Below are positions 25,001 to 37,000 of a DNA stretch of 64,000 nt, piece after piece. The DNA comes from Chamaea fasciata (Eukaryota > Chordata > Aves > Passeriformes > Sylviidae). The DNA lies in NCBI GenBank assembly GCA_029207755.1, contig JARCOQ010000016.1, positions 13,785,307 through 13,849,306 of the forward strand, read 5' to 3'. Below the pieces are notes generated by a model. That model had not been told where the DNA came from. It was given only the letters and a program-made list of their open reading frames with translations, and did not search any database. Each line of letters begins with the position of its first letter. The first letter of the stretch is position 1. A program made the translations under genes and the position numbers.

Positions 25001-28000
25001 CATTGGGAAGGAGATATTTCCATCAAAGTCTTTAGTGTAGAGGTGGTGAGGCCCTGGCACTGGGTGCCCAGAGAAGCTGAGGCTGCTTCATCCCTGGAAG
25101 TGTCCAAGGCCAGGTTGGACAGGGCTTGGAGCAAGCTGGGATAGTGGAAATTGTCTGTCCACAGCAGGGAGCTGCAATGAGATGAGCTTTATGACCCTTT
25201 TCCAACACAAACCATTCTGTGATTAAATTCTCCTTGTTAAAAATCCTCTTTCTTTTGGTGACAGGGCCAGCCCATAGGAGACACAAGCTGTAACCTCATG
25301 TTGAACACAGGGACAACGTCCCAGTTCTCTCCCTGGCACAAGTACCTGCTGGCCCCCTAAAATTCTGAGTTAGCTGTGCTAGCAGTGATGGGACCAGCCA
25401 GAGCCCTCTCCTGGCTCTCAGTGCGTGTGGCCACCAAGCCTCAGGGCCTGCAAGAGGAGTGAACCCCGTGCCCTGCTGACCTGTCTGGAGACTTGCTGCA
25501 CTTGCCCTTTTGGTGGCCACCCTCCAGGGCTCTGTCCATGCCTGTGAGGGGGCGGCTGGCGGGGGGCATCCCATCCACCACCCCCGAGTAGCTGATCTCA
25601 TCGTACAGCGGGGCCGAGGGGATGGAGGGCGACACCGAGCGAAGGCCGTTCAGCGCTTCCAGCAGGGAGATGGGCTCGTAGCCTGGGGGGATGTTGTCAG
25701 AGCTCTGCAGGTGAGAAACAGGGGGGATGTTAGGAAAATATCACCAGGCTGGAAGCCCCCTGCCCTCCAGGCAGCCCATCCCCACAGCCTCCTCTCCAGG
25801 ACTCCTTGGCTCCTTCCCTGGCAACAGCCACACGCTCCCCTCAGGGCTGCAACGCTGGTGATGCTCCAGGCAAGTTCCCAGAGCAGTGCTTGAGACACTG
25901 GGCATCCCCCTGATGCGATGTCAAGAGCTGGGCAGGGAGGGTGAGAAAGCAGGCTCCTAAAGAGCTGCTATAAAGTACGTTTGGATTTTTTCCTCTGAAA
26001 GCTGCTCCAGTGTTTCAGAGACCCTTCCAGCTCAATTCACAGCACCACCGATGTCACCAAGGCAGAGCTGAAGGAGGGGAGCATGTGTGCACCAGCTGAG
26101 AGGTGGCTCTTGAAGCCTACCCCAATTCCACTTCTCCCATGTCCTCTCAGCTGCTAACACAGGCTCCATGTACAGTCACCTCTGCTACAAGGCAGGAAAG
26201 GGATCACGGAACCACTGACCTCGTCAGGAGGAAGGAAAACCACACCAATTCCCATTCCCTCTGTAAATCACAAAGCTGACAGTCAAAGGGACCCTTGCAA
26301 AGCCCTTAAATCAACACTGGTATAACTCCAGAAATCCTCCTGACCATAAAGACCCTGTGGACACAGAGACAAATGGGGTTCATGCTGCAATCCAGGAGGC
26401 CACAGGTAGCTCAGCCCAGCCTGCTGCAAATCAAGAGGTGACACTCCAACAATTCAGGCTACATTAAATTGAGATGTTTCAGCCCTGTGTCCTCAAGGAG
26501 CTGGTTCTAAGTTGTACAGAGGATGGCACAGTGCTGCTAAGCCTGGCCATGAACCTCCACAGCTTCTCTATGCCCCATGTCCCACTCACACCTGCAAATA
26601 AACCTGCCCAGCAGCCTGTTCCAACACAGCCCCTAATCTGGTGTGAGGTGAGTGCTGAACTGACTCACCTGTGGTCACAGGAGGAGTTAGGTCTGATGGG
26701 GAGGGAAGAATGAGTGGCACCTGGGGTCAGTCACCAACCCACATCCCAGTATTGGTCCTGTGAGGTTGATGAGCTTTGAAGATAAACAGCTCAGCTAAAC
26801 AATGGATTCCCAGCTGCTGCCAGCTGTAGGTGGCAGGGCCAAAAGCCATCTCCAAAAAACTTTTCATCTGCAGATGGGAGCTCAGCTGCACTATTCTGTG
26901 TAGAGAAAAGTCAGGGAGACAAACCCCCTTGCATTCCTGTTTGGGACTTTTTCTCCTGGCTGTGCAGAGCAGGCCCTGAGGGTTCAAAGGCTGCCCATTG
27001 CTGTGGTGAAAGCTCAGGTCGCACGGCACAGCTCAGAGGCTGGAGGAGGATTTCCCAGCCGATGGCTGTGACACTCTCAGAGACACCACTCCCATCTGGG
27101 ACACTCACACCACACCCCAGGAACACTGCCAGTTCCTGTGGGAGGCTTGCAGAGAGCCAGGTCCTGCCAGAATGGCTTCAAACCTGAACCACCACCAGGT
27201 TTTCTCCAGACCTGACGAGTCCAGCAAGCCATGTTCCTACAAGGCTGAGCATCTGGGCTTGCTTGAGCAAAAGAAAACTGCAACCTCCTTGACAGAGATG
27301 ACAGTCATGGTTGCATTTGATGGGAGCAAACAAAGAGGGCATAAACAACCTTCCTGGCCTGGGGGCTCCCCCACAATTGCCATTCACGCTGTCCCCAGCA
27401 CAGCACTCCAGTTACACACTCCCAAACCAACTCAGAGGGTCCCAGCCAAGATAAGCTCCGTCCTTCCTGTTCCCATGAAAGCAAAGCAGCCACTGCTCCT
27501 GAACGCAAGACCAGCTCCAGCTGCACCTCTAGATCCCAGCACCACAATCCACACCAAGATGTGCCCACACCAAATGCCGAGGGGATGAGGTAAGTGCAAG
27601 GAAGCTTTTGGGTGAGCTGTGGGGACTGCAGCTTGCCCACAGTTGTATGAAGCTGTGAAAACATCTCAGCCAGGAACCATAAATCAGCCAGGGGACAGTC
27701 CCTGAGAGTCACCATCAGACCCCTGTGCCAAGCTGCTGCTTCTTGCTTGTTCCTCCACAGGCAAACCAGGGATGTCAGAGATCATTCTGTGCAGGGTGCG
27801 AGCATCTCACGGCCAGTGTGAAGGAGGTGGAGTGTCACAGCCTGGCAGGGGCACAGGCCAAACCCAGCGTGTCAGCAAGCCCTCGTGTGTAACACTGCCA
27901 CGTGCAGGTGACACTGCTGGCAGGCAGCTGCCAAGTGCAACCAGCTGAGTCCACTTACTGTTCTTACTTCCCTCCTAGGCTTCCTGCTGGGCAGGGAGAC

Positions 28001-31000
28001 AGAGCTCACCTTAAGGGGTTTAAAGGGGTGCTGTCAAAAGAAAACCACGTTTTAAAGAAGTTGTTTTCTTGAGGTTAGTGACAGGAAGAGACACACAGCA
28101 TCTCCTCACCTCGCTGCAGGTGACAGCACCCGTGTCCTCCACACACCACGCTCTGCTTCACATCAACCACCCTCAGGGCTTCTCCACCGCCTTATTCCTC
28201 AGCCCCAGCTGAAGGCAGCAGAGGGCAGAAGGATAAACTCAACCTTTTTCTGTGACAGTATCCGTTCCCATGAAAGCCTGTAGCATGGTCTAGATGCAGT
28301 TGTCCTTCTTCTCATTTTAAGCTCAGTGTCTCACCAGAGCCAGCTGTGCAACAGCACTGCTCAGGCAATGAGCTGCTGCCCTTTCCACACCGGGGACATG
28401 CAACTGGGCCCTGAGGCCACCAGCACATTTCCCATCCCACACTCCCTCAGATGCATACCAGGACACCCAGAGAAGGTGCCACAAGGAGGCCTTTCTACTC
28501 CCATGCTGGGAACCCCAGTGCCAAGGGCATTTCATCCGTGTGCTGCCACAGAGATGTGTGTGCAAGTCAAACTGGAACCCCGCTGCCCTGTTTTTGCAGC
28601 TCCCATCCTGTCATGCCCAGAGTCTGCCACTTTCCTGTTGGGCCAGGCAACAAGAAACCTTGTCATCCTGAGATTTCTGTGGATTTGTTTCCTCCAATCC
28701 AGGCGTGTTACTAATCCAGCAGGTTGAGAAAAAAAAAATGTTTGGGGAGTCCTCAGTGAAGGGTCTGACCAAACTTCCTGAAGTCCCAGGGCCACCAACC
28801 ATCAGTCCAAACAGCTCATGCACCCACCAGCTGCTGGCTCAGGCTGAGAGCAGTGGCCAGGCTTTGTACAGGGGTCACCAGGTACTTACAGAGTGCTCAT
28901 CATGGTCCACACTCTGTGCCAGGACAGGGCTGAACGACACCGGCGACAGAGCCCCCGGCTTCTTCCTCACCGCTCGGATCTGCAGCAGGGCACGGAAGGC
29001 TGGGAGAGAACAGGAGGTGGTGACTGCACAGCCCAGCAGGGCCAGGCCCTGCCACAGCTCCTGGCCTTGCCACAGACACACTGTTGGCATGAGGGAGCTC
29101 CCCTGTGCATGGGGAGCCGGGCCATGGAGCGCCCCAAAGCCAAGCGATGGGGTCGGGCTTCCAGTCCATTGATCTACACAGGGAAGGGATCTGCTGGCTG
29201 AAAAACTCTGGGTGCACAGAGCCCTCGTGGAGAACAGGTACTGCCTGCCCCAGTACAGTCATGGACAGGGTACTTCGGCTACTGTACAAGTGTAGAGGCC
29301 CAGAAAAGTTCCCCTGAAGGATGGGTCACAACAACACAGTAAGAAAAACATGAGCTCGGCCTCAGGTGTGCATTGCATGCTACAGGTTGGGTGGGGGACT
29401 CACTAAAACCCCTTTGGGCTCCCTCAGACCCCACAAACCTCAGCCCTGGGGTCCAGCTGTGGTGATGAAAGGCTCCAGCTGAAGGGTTAGTGGCTGTACT
29501 CCTGTCTCCAGCACAGCCACCCCTCAGTCCTCCCACCACCACAGCTTTGATCTTCACTCCCTGCAGATCTTTTCTATCTGCAGATCTTTAATATTGCTTG
29601 TTCCATTGTGCCAAGGGCAGCTACAAATGAGCCACACATCTGTTCTGATGGAGCTGTGAGAACTTGCCAGGCGTCTCCCTAGTTCTTGTTGCACCCAGCC
29701 CATTCAAGATCAGCCTTGAGCCAGAGAACAGAGGTGCAAATCTATCCTTGCTGCCTCTGCACTCCCCAGAAGCACATTCCCAGGAAGTCTGAGGTGGGGC
29801 CATTTTCCAAACAAATACAACCTACTCCCCTACAGCCTGTAGATGAGACAATGCTGTTCCTGTATTTTATGATGTGCTACTTATAGTCAAAGCTGTCTGG
29901 AACTTCCTCTGGTGAGATCTTGCTTTTGGTTACTGCTCTTTGCCATGTTTGAACTGTTTGGACTTAATTTCTCAGGCCAAACATCTGTCTTAGGCTCTTC
30001 ATTTCTTTCCCTGAGAACTGTCAGTTAGAAACAATCAAATACCTCAGAGACCAGGGGGTAAAACACACACTCTGCCCCTTCCAGCAAAACCACAAGTTTC
30101 TCAAGGGCCTCCTGTGCCTCTGTGCTTTTGAGAAAAAAACACAGAATTCAGCAAATGCCGCCTGAGTGTCAAAACACGTATTTAAGTTTTTCCATCGTTT
30201 GGGAGATGAGCAGTGCAGGGCAGAGCATTCCTGGCAGAGCATTCGTAACTCCTGGCAGAGCAAAACACTGCAAACTGACCATTATCTCATCCCTGCCTCC
30301 TGGTGAAATCTGGGTACGGTTGTCAGAAGATTTAAAAAATCACGCTATGTACTTGGACAGCCCTCCAGTGGTGCCAGCTGCTCTCTCAACCCTCAGGATA
30401 AAGCTTCTCCATCCCTTCCTTTGGGGGACTTTCCATCATCTGCACCAAAACACAAGAACTGCTGGCACGGCACAGCCCAGAGCACCTGCACCTTCAGATC
30501 CACCCCAGGGAGAGGGTGAGTGGCCTGGGAGGCACTGGACAGAGTGATTCTCCTCTCCTGTCTGAGGACGTGTACTCTACGTGCCGGGAACCTCCAGATG
30601 CCAGGGAGAGCAGCAGCACACGCGATGCTGAGCCTTGGGGTGGGGTAGCTAAAAGCGGCTCCTCCTCCCCGCCTGCGGTGCCTGGTCAGGAGCCGGGGCG
30701 GGCCCAGGGCACTCACGGAGCCGGCAGATGGGGCAGTTGTTGGCCTGGTAGCGCAGGGTGTCTGCGCAGGAGTTGCAGAGGCAGAGGTGGCGGCAGGGCA
30801 GGATGAGGGTGTCCCGCAGGTCCGACAGGCAAACCACGCACTCGTTGCTGTTGTCACTGTTCTCGTCGTCTGAAGGCTGCAAGGAGAGGCATAGGGTTGG
30901 CACGGGAGTGCTGGGGGCTATGCCAAGCTGCCAAGGGACGGGAGCCTGGGGGAATTTCCCACTCCAAAGTCTGGAAATTCTCTTTTCCCGCAGCTCTCAG

Positions 31001-34000
31001 CAGGGGTTCCTCAAGGAGAGCAAAGTGTAGCCCACAGCCCTGCTCACACTCCTTCCTCTCAGGGCACTGCACTGTGAATTCATGGCAGAGCTGTCCTTCC
31101 CCAGAGCCATACTCTGTTCAGAGAGGACCCCTTTTGGGGCAGGGATCCCCTTGACTAAGGCTGACCAGGAACAAGCTCTGGCCTCCCATCCCGGTGGCTC
31201 AAGGGTCAGTAGGGAAGTGAACTCTCTGGCAACTCTGGCCTTTCTTCCCCACAGACAGAGCAGCCCCAAAAGGAGCTGTGTGCTGCCTGTCATTCCAGCC
31301 GTGCCTAGCCCAACTTCCACAGGACCTCTGAGCCAGAGAGTGATTCTCCTGCATCCCCTCACTGGCACAAGCTCTGATGCAGCTGCAGGAGAACCAGCCC
31401 AGGGTGCTCAGCTGCCCACAGCTCCCCTGGTAAAAGGCTCAGTGTGCACCTAATGTGCTCAGTGTGCACGAATGTGCTTCACACCCATCTTTCTCAGAGC
31501 CTCACAAACTGGATCGCAGCCACTGAACAAGCTGGGAGACAAACTTACTCTCCAACCATAAGACTGACACCAGAAAACTCCACAATCTCCCCACTGATGT
31601 CCCAGGAGCTGTGCCAGAGCCCTCCACGATGACCCAGGATGTGGTACCGTCCACCTTCACCCAGGGCTAACATGTGCCAGACCATGGGCAACCTCGGTGC
31701 AAACAGCAATTGTGCTGCTGCCACATCCTCACCCAGTGTTTTTTTGGAGGGAGAGCAGCCTCTCTGCTGTCCCACTCACATGGTTTGCTAAATAAGGAAG
31801 AACAAAAATGGCCCCAGGCCACTTGTCTGATGGGCCAGGAACAGGGGATTACTGGATCACGAGAATCATCACAAGACTCTGGAAGGCCCAAAAAGAAGCC
31901 CTCAATGCTGTTAATTCCCTCCCTCAATCCTGTGCAAGAAAAATCTTAGAAAAAACTCCTCCCTCCTGCCTCTTCAGGTGCTACCTGTTAGCACAGGCAG
32001 AGAGGGATCACAGGATGCTCTGGGCAGGGCACTGGAGAGGAAATCCTGCTTGCCTTGCTCTGTGGCTACTCCACTGTGTGCAAAACATGGACTCCACACC
32101 CCGGAGCGGTGTGATCCCAAGGCCAGCACTGGGGACACTCCACAGCCCAGGTGGCAGCAAAAGGCAGCTCTTCAAAGGCTAAATGAAGAATAAAGCAGTC
32201 ACACAACCTGTGCAGGGCCGTGCAGCAGGCTGGGATCCAGCAGCAGCTCGTGCCTCAAGATAGGAAATGTTTCTGGTTATGGTATTTGCATATACATCCC
32301 TTAGGGGTGCTGTGCTCCCTCCTGCTGGGGAATGCAAGAGGAATGTCCCTGGACACAGGCAAACCCCAGAGAGCTCAGTTCTCTGAAACACTACAGGAAC
32401 ATGCAGAACTCCCAACCAGAACATGAAAGAGCCACAAGAGCAAGGCACAGACACCAGGCACGTCTGCCTTGATTGCAGAGAGCCAGAGACACTGGCTCTC
32501 TACAAGCCCTAAAAAACAGTGCTCTGGCACACCCCTGGGGCACTGATGCCCTTCTCTCCTAGCAATCCCAGGCACAGGGAACATCCTCAAGAGCCTCATG
32601 CTGCCTAAAATTACCTCAGCACAACCCCACTGACTGTCTGGGCCTGACACCAGGGATGATCTGTCATCCCTGGGCTTCTTGGGTGCCTGCAGGAATGACA
32701 CAGACTTCACTCTGGGAAGCACCTCCATGTTGTCCTTAAAATCCCCATCGTTAAGCTCAAAAGCAGAAGGTGCAGGCTGGAAACTCCCAGCTGAGGGGTG
32801 GTCCAAAAACCACCATTACCTTGGTCTCCTGGTTGTTTTTGTTCTCGATGCCGTAGATCTCCTGAAGCAGGTAGCTCACCCGGTCAACCTAGGGGAGAAC
32901 ACCACAGCCAGAGTGACAGCTGCTCTGTCCTTATCGGTTTACAACCACCTTCCCTCCCTCCCTGTGTCAAATGTAACCATGTAACACCCAGAGCTCCCCT
33001 AGAGTGACATGAAAAAGGTAACAGAAACAAATATTTCAAGGGACAGCTGGGAGAATGAGTCTCTTCTTGCTCAAAAAGTAGAGCCTATCCTGCCTGGTCT
33101 GAGCAGAGAGTAACAAAAGTAGCTAGCTGGGCTATGGAAAACATCTGAAAACAAGTAGTCTGCTTGTCCCAGATGTCAGGAATACACACCCACAGCCCAA
33201 ATAATCCAGAGGCAATCAGCCTTCTACAGTCCTCTCCTCTGTGAGGTACTGTGTAACTTTAACCAAGGTGAACTTCCACCCATTTTTGCAAATGGTGCTG
33301 CCACTGGTGTGCCAGTAAGGAGCTGTTGGCACAGCCTGTCCCCCTCAGAGGATGAGCTGTGCCAACAGCTCCTTACCGGCACACCAGTGGCAGCACATCA
33401 CCTCCCTGTTCATCCCCTGGGAGAGCTCCTGAGGACAGACAAACCGTGTCCCTTAGCATGAGAAGCACTCAAGGAATAACTCTACGTTAGTGCAGTGTCA
33501 TTTATTGCCATCCCCAGGCCCTTGGTGGCATCTCTAAATTGGGGGTGTGGTGGCAGAAGGTGCTTGAGGCACAAATGGAAGTTGCTCAGAGCCCCAGCCT
33601 GGGAGAACTCCAAGCCATGACTTCTGCAAACTGGCAGCTGCCTGCAAACCCCACCAAGCAGCTGAATTGCAGCACTGAGGCAGTCAAGATTCAGCCCTGT
33701 TAAACATCTTTATTGATGATCTGGATGAGGGGATCAAATGTACCCTCAGTAAGTTCACAGACAACATTAAGTTTGGTGGAGTGTTTATCTGCTGGATGGT
33801 AGGAAGGCTCTGCAGAAGGATCTGTAACACCAGGGGTGGCTCAGGCTGGACACCAGGAGGAATTTCTTCACAGAAAGGGTTGTTAAACATTGAAAGGGGC
33901 TGTCCAGGGAGGTGGTGAAGTCACCATCCCTGGAGGTGCTCAAGGAATGACTGGGCTGAGTGGCATGGTAGTGATCAGTCACAGACTGGACTCGATGATC

Positions 34001-37000
34001 TTGCAGCTTTCCCAACCTAAATGATTCTGTGATCTGGTGTTACACAGCAGCTTCCCCAGAGCAGGATGTGTTCCTCCACAGAAACCCTCGTGACAGGTAA
34101 AAGGGTGAGGGGGTTGCAAGGTACCAAACAGGCACATCTCACAAAAAGTGGGAGGAAACACTTTCCTGCCATCTCCAGTAGCTGTCCAGCTCCCAACATG
34201 CAGTGAAGCCAAGCCACCAGCCCCCCAGTCCGAAAAAGAGCTTGTCAATCCCAAGGCCTCTGTAATTTCCATGTCAAACTGGCCTCTCTACTCTCCTCTT
34301 GTCACCACTCAGAAGAGGATTGGCTTTGCCATGGCATTCCAGTGCTGCAGAAGATGACACATGGCAAGGTGGGCGCAGGAGCCGGCTGTACCCAGCCCGT
34401 TTGCCAGTTCAGAAATGCTCTGAGCTGGGACACAGCAGTGATAACAAACTAATTCCCGAGTCTGTCTCCCTGTGTAACTCAGTGTGCAGCTCACAGACAA
34501 TCTGTTCTAGGCCTGCATTTCATGGCAATGAGATCAGCCGTTGGACTGCTGAGCAAAACCCTCTGCAGCGGCTCACAGCTCACCCAGGAAGTTTGGGAAC
34601 AATTATGTGGGAGATGTTCTTTTGTAACTTGGCATTTCAAAGAGAGCCTTGTTCCAGCATCCTGATTCCTCAGAGGATCATGATGAGCGACTGAGTGCAG
34701 AAGTTGTCAGCTCAAAGCACAGAAGAGGTCAGGAAGAAAGAGGCCCAAGTCTCTGCAGGAGTCTGCATTCCTTTTGACTTCTTCCCTCTAAAAATCCTGA
34801 GGAGCTTCTGTCCCAGTAGGGAAAGGGTGAGCAGTCCAACAAAGCTCTTCCTGGGAAGAACTCTAAGTTTTCAGAGTGGGAGTAATTCAGAAGGAGCAGG
34901 TGGTTGTACACAATGCTTCACCTTCATGCTTCTCCAACCCATCCCACACTACATCATCCTTCCAAAGGCTTCCGCTGCTATTTACAGCCCCAGCAGATGC
35001 ACACAGAGCCACTGGCCAAGTCCAGGTCATGGTTTTCTGCTGATCCATCTGTTTGTATTCATCCATGCTGACTTTCTTCAGACAGGTTGGTGCTTACACT
35101 ACAACTGATCTCAGCACAGAGCAGTTCAGCTCATGCACTGCTGCTTCCTGATCAATGCCCACAAAAAGATACCCACAACCCTGGCAATGGCAGGGAGGGG
35201 AAAGCAAAAGAAAAGCAGGGATGGCAAAGAATGTACAATGTTATACAGATGGTTTACACCAGACACAGACTCTACACCTCTGTTCTCCTAAGGGTGCAGA
35301 TGCTATCTCAGTTTCAGTGGTGGTGTGTGTTTTTCCAAATGCCATCCTTGAGCTATGATTACTGATAGTGCTTGTAGCTAGCTCTTTTCTGACACAGGAA
35401 CTTGAATGAACATCTTAGACCAGAGTGTCTTATTAAGGCACTTAATGACCTTCTTGGTAGCAAAAGGTACTTAATTCCAATCAGAAATCCCTAGCTATCA
35501 AGTAAGCAGATGAAGTGAAACTCATTTAAAGCCAAAACTCAGCACACAGCTAGAGCTGAAAGGATCAACCACCAAAATTTCATCTCTTTCTTGAAGACAC
35601 TTTAAGCTGATCCTTGCAGCAGAATCACTACCAGATTTATTTTCAGAAGGTGAAATTCTTGCCAATCTTAGCAGTTTGCAGTTGCTTATGTATTTCTGGC
35701 TGGATGCAGGACTGGATGCAACCTCAATCTTGATAAGACACTATCCAGCTTCTGCACATCACACCATACCAGGACTGGGGACAAAATGGCAAAATTAAGG
35801 GCTGCCAGCACCTCTCTGCCTTTGCTTTCGATATCTGAGCTAAGGAGATGAGATCTCAGGCTATCAGTGAATACCAAACCTTCCCACTGGGTACAGCCAG
35901 GCACCTGTGGGACACCAGCAAATCTTTAACCAAGAGTAGAAAGGAAACAGGTACTTACAATCTGCTTCTGTTTTAGAGGTTTCACGGAAAAACTGCCATC
36001 AACGTGCTAGCAGGAAAAAGAAGGACATTAAAGCATTAAATAGCTGCACTGTACAAATCAGAACGGGCTCATTTCAGAGCTGGTGTCTGCTAGCTAAGGG
36101 GAGAGTGGGGTGTGTATCAGCAGGACAGCCTGGATGGCAGCAGTCCCTCCCAGCAGAGTTAGTGGAACAGGGCATTGGAGAGCTACTGGTCTGCTCCAGT
36201 GCTGAGCCAGGTGGACTTGGCTCAAATTAAACCTGGCTGAAGTGGGTCAGAGCCCACACAAAACTCCCCTGGCACACTGGATGCTTTCAGGTTGCAAGCA
36301 GTCCAACTGGGTGCAGACACTTCTTTGGGCAGTCCAGCAAGACTTGGCGGGGGATATTTGTTAACACCCTAAATAACACCAAGTGACACAGTCACTCGAG
36401 GCCAGAGCCCTGACAGAGCAAGGGGCTGCCATGAGGCTGAGAACAAGGTTTGTCCACTGGATGGAGTCAGAAACAAGTCCCATGTGCTCACATCCTCAGA
36501 GCTGGGAGCCTTTCATTTGCTCAGTGGCAGCAGGCACAGCTGGAACAATTCTGGTGCCCGAATTAGTGATGGGAGTAATGTGCCAGTTCCACTTTCCCCA
36601 CCATCCACAAGGGCCGCTAAACTAAAAGAAACCAACTCTCCTGCCACAGCCTAGAGAGCAGCAAAGGAGACTCAGGGGATGCTCCAGCAGGTCCTGTGAA
36701 CAGCTGCAGGTCTGCATCCGTTTGCTGAAGGAGTCTCAGAAGGAAGGGACAACAACATCACACCACAGACAAAACAGTCCTGTTTTCAGGCAAACAAGTT
36801 TCCTCCTTTGGAGGAGATGCAAGGTCAGACTACACACAGGATCAAGGTTATTCTTCTGATCTTAAAGATACATACAAATAGCAAGTAACCAAGTCCTGCT
36901 GGTCTGTTTTTCCTCTGAACAAGCTCTGGGGATCAGCAGTGCTCATTTATCAAGGATCTCCCCCGGATTTATGGACCTACACTTCAAAAGCTGCAATTAC

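Larger units (their letters stand above)
22636..25480 (-). other. MGRN1: MGRN1 3' introns between exons 12 and 16
   Basis: Four short GT-AG introns: 22636-23141, 23250-23830, 23877-24350 and 24475-25480. The last contains a CR1 fragment at 25040-25226 and a short CAG run near 24623-24640. Nothing else recognised. Confidence 0.85.
32889..35958 (-). other. MGRN1: MGRN1 intron 8
   Basis: 3.1-kb intron with two notable features: the 41-bp-stem hairpin at 33295-33396 and a CR1 fragment at 33683-34033. Confidence 0.9.

Noticed and set aside
32375..32806. A 143-codon minus-strand open frame just downstream of MGRN1 exon 9, considered as an exon extension
   Set aside because: Exon 9 ends at its own donor in phase with the RING exon, and the frame has no similarity to MGRN1 or another family.
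33295..33396. Calling the intronic hairpin a canonical microRNA gene
   Set aside because: The stem is too long and too perfect for a typical pre-miRNA and I recognise no known miRNA sequence; it is reported as an unexplained hairpin instead.
33683..34033. A reverse-transcriptase fragment as a possible active gene
   Set aside because: It is a short, internally deleted CR1 3' fragment without an intact frame.
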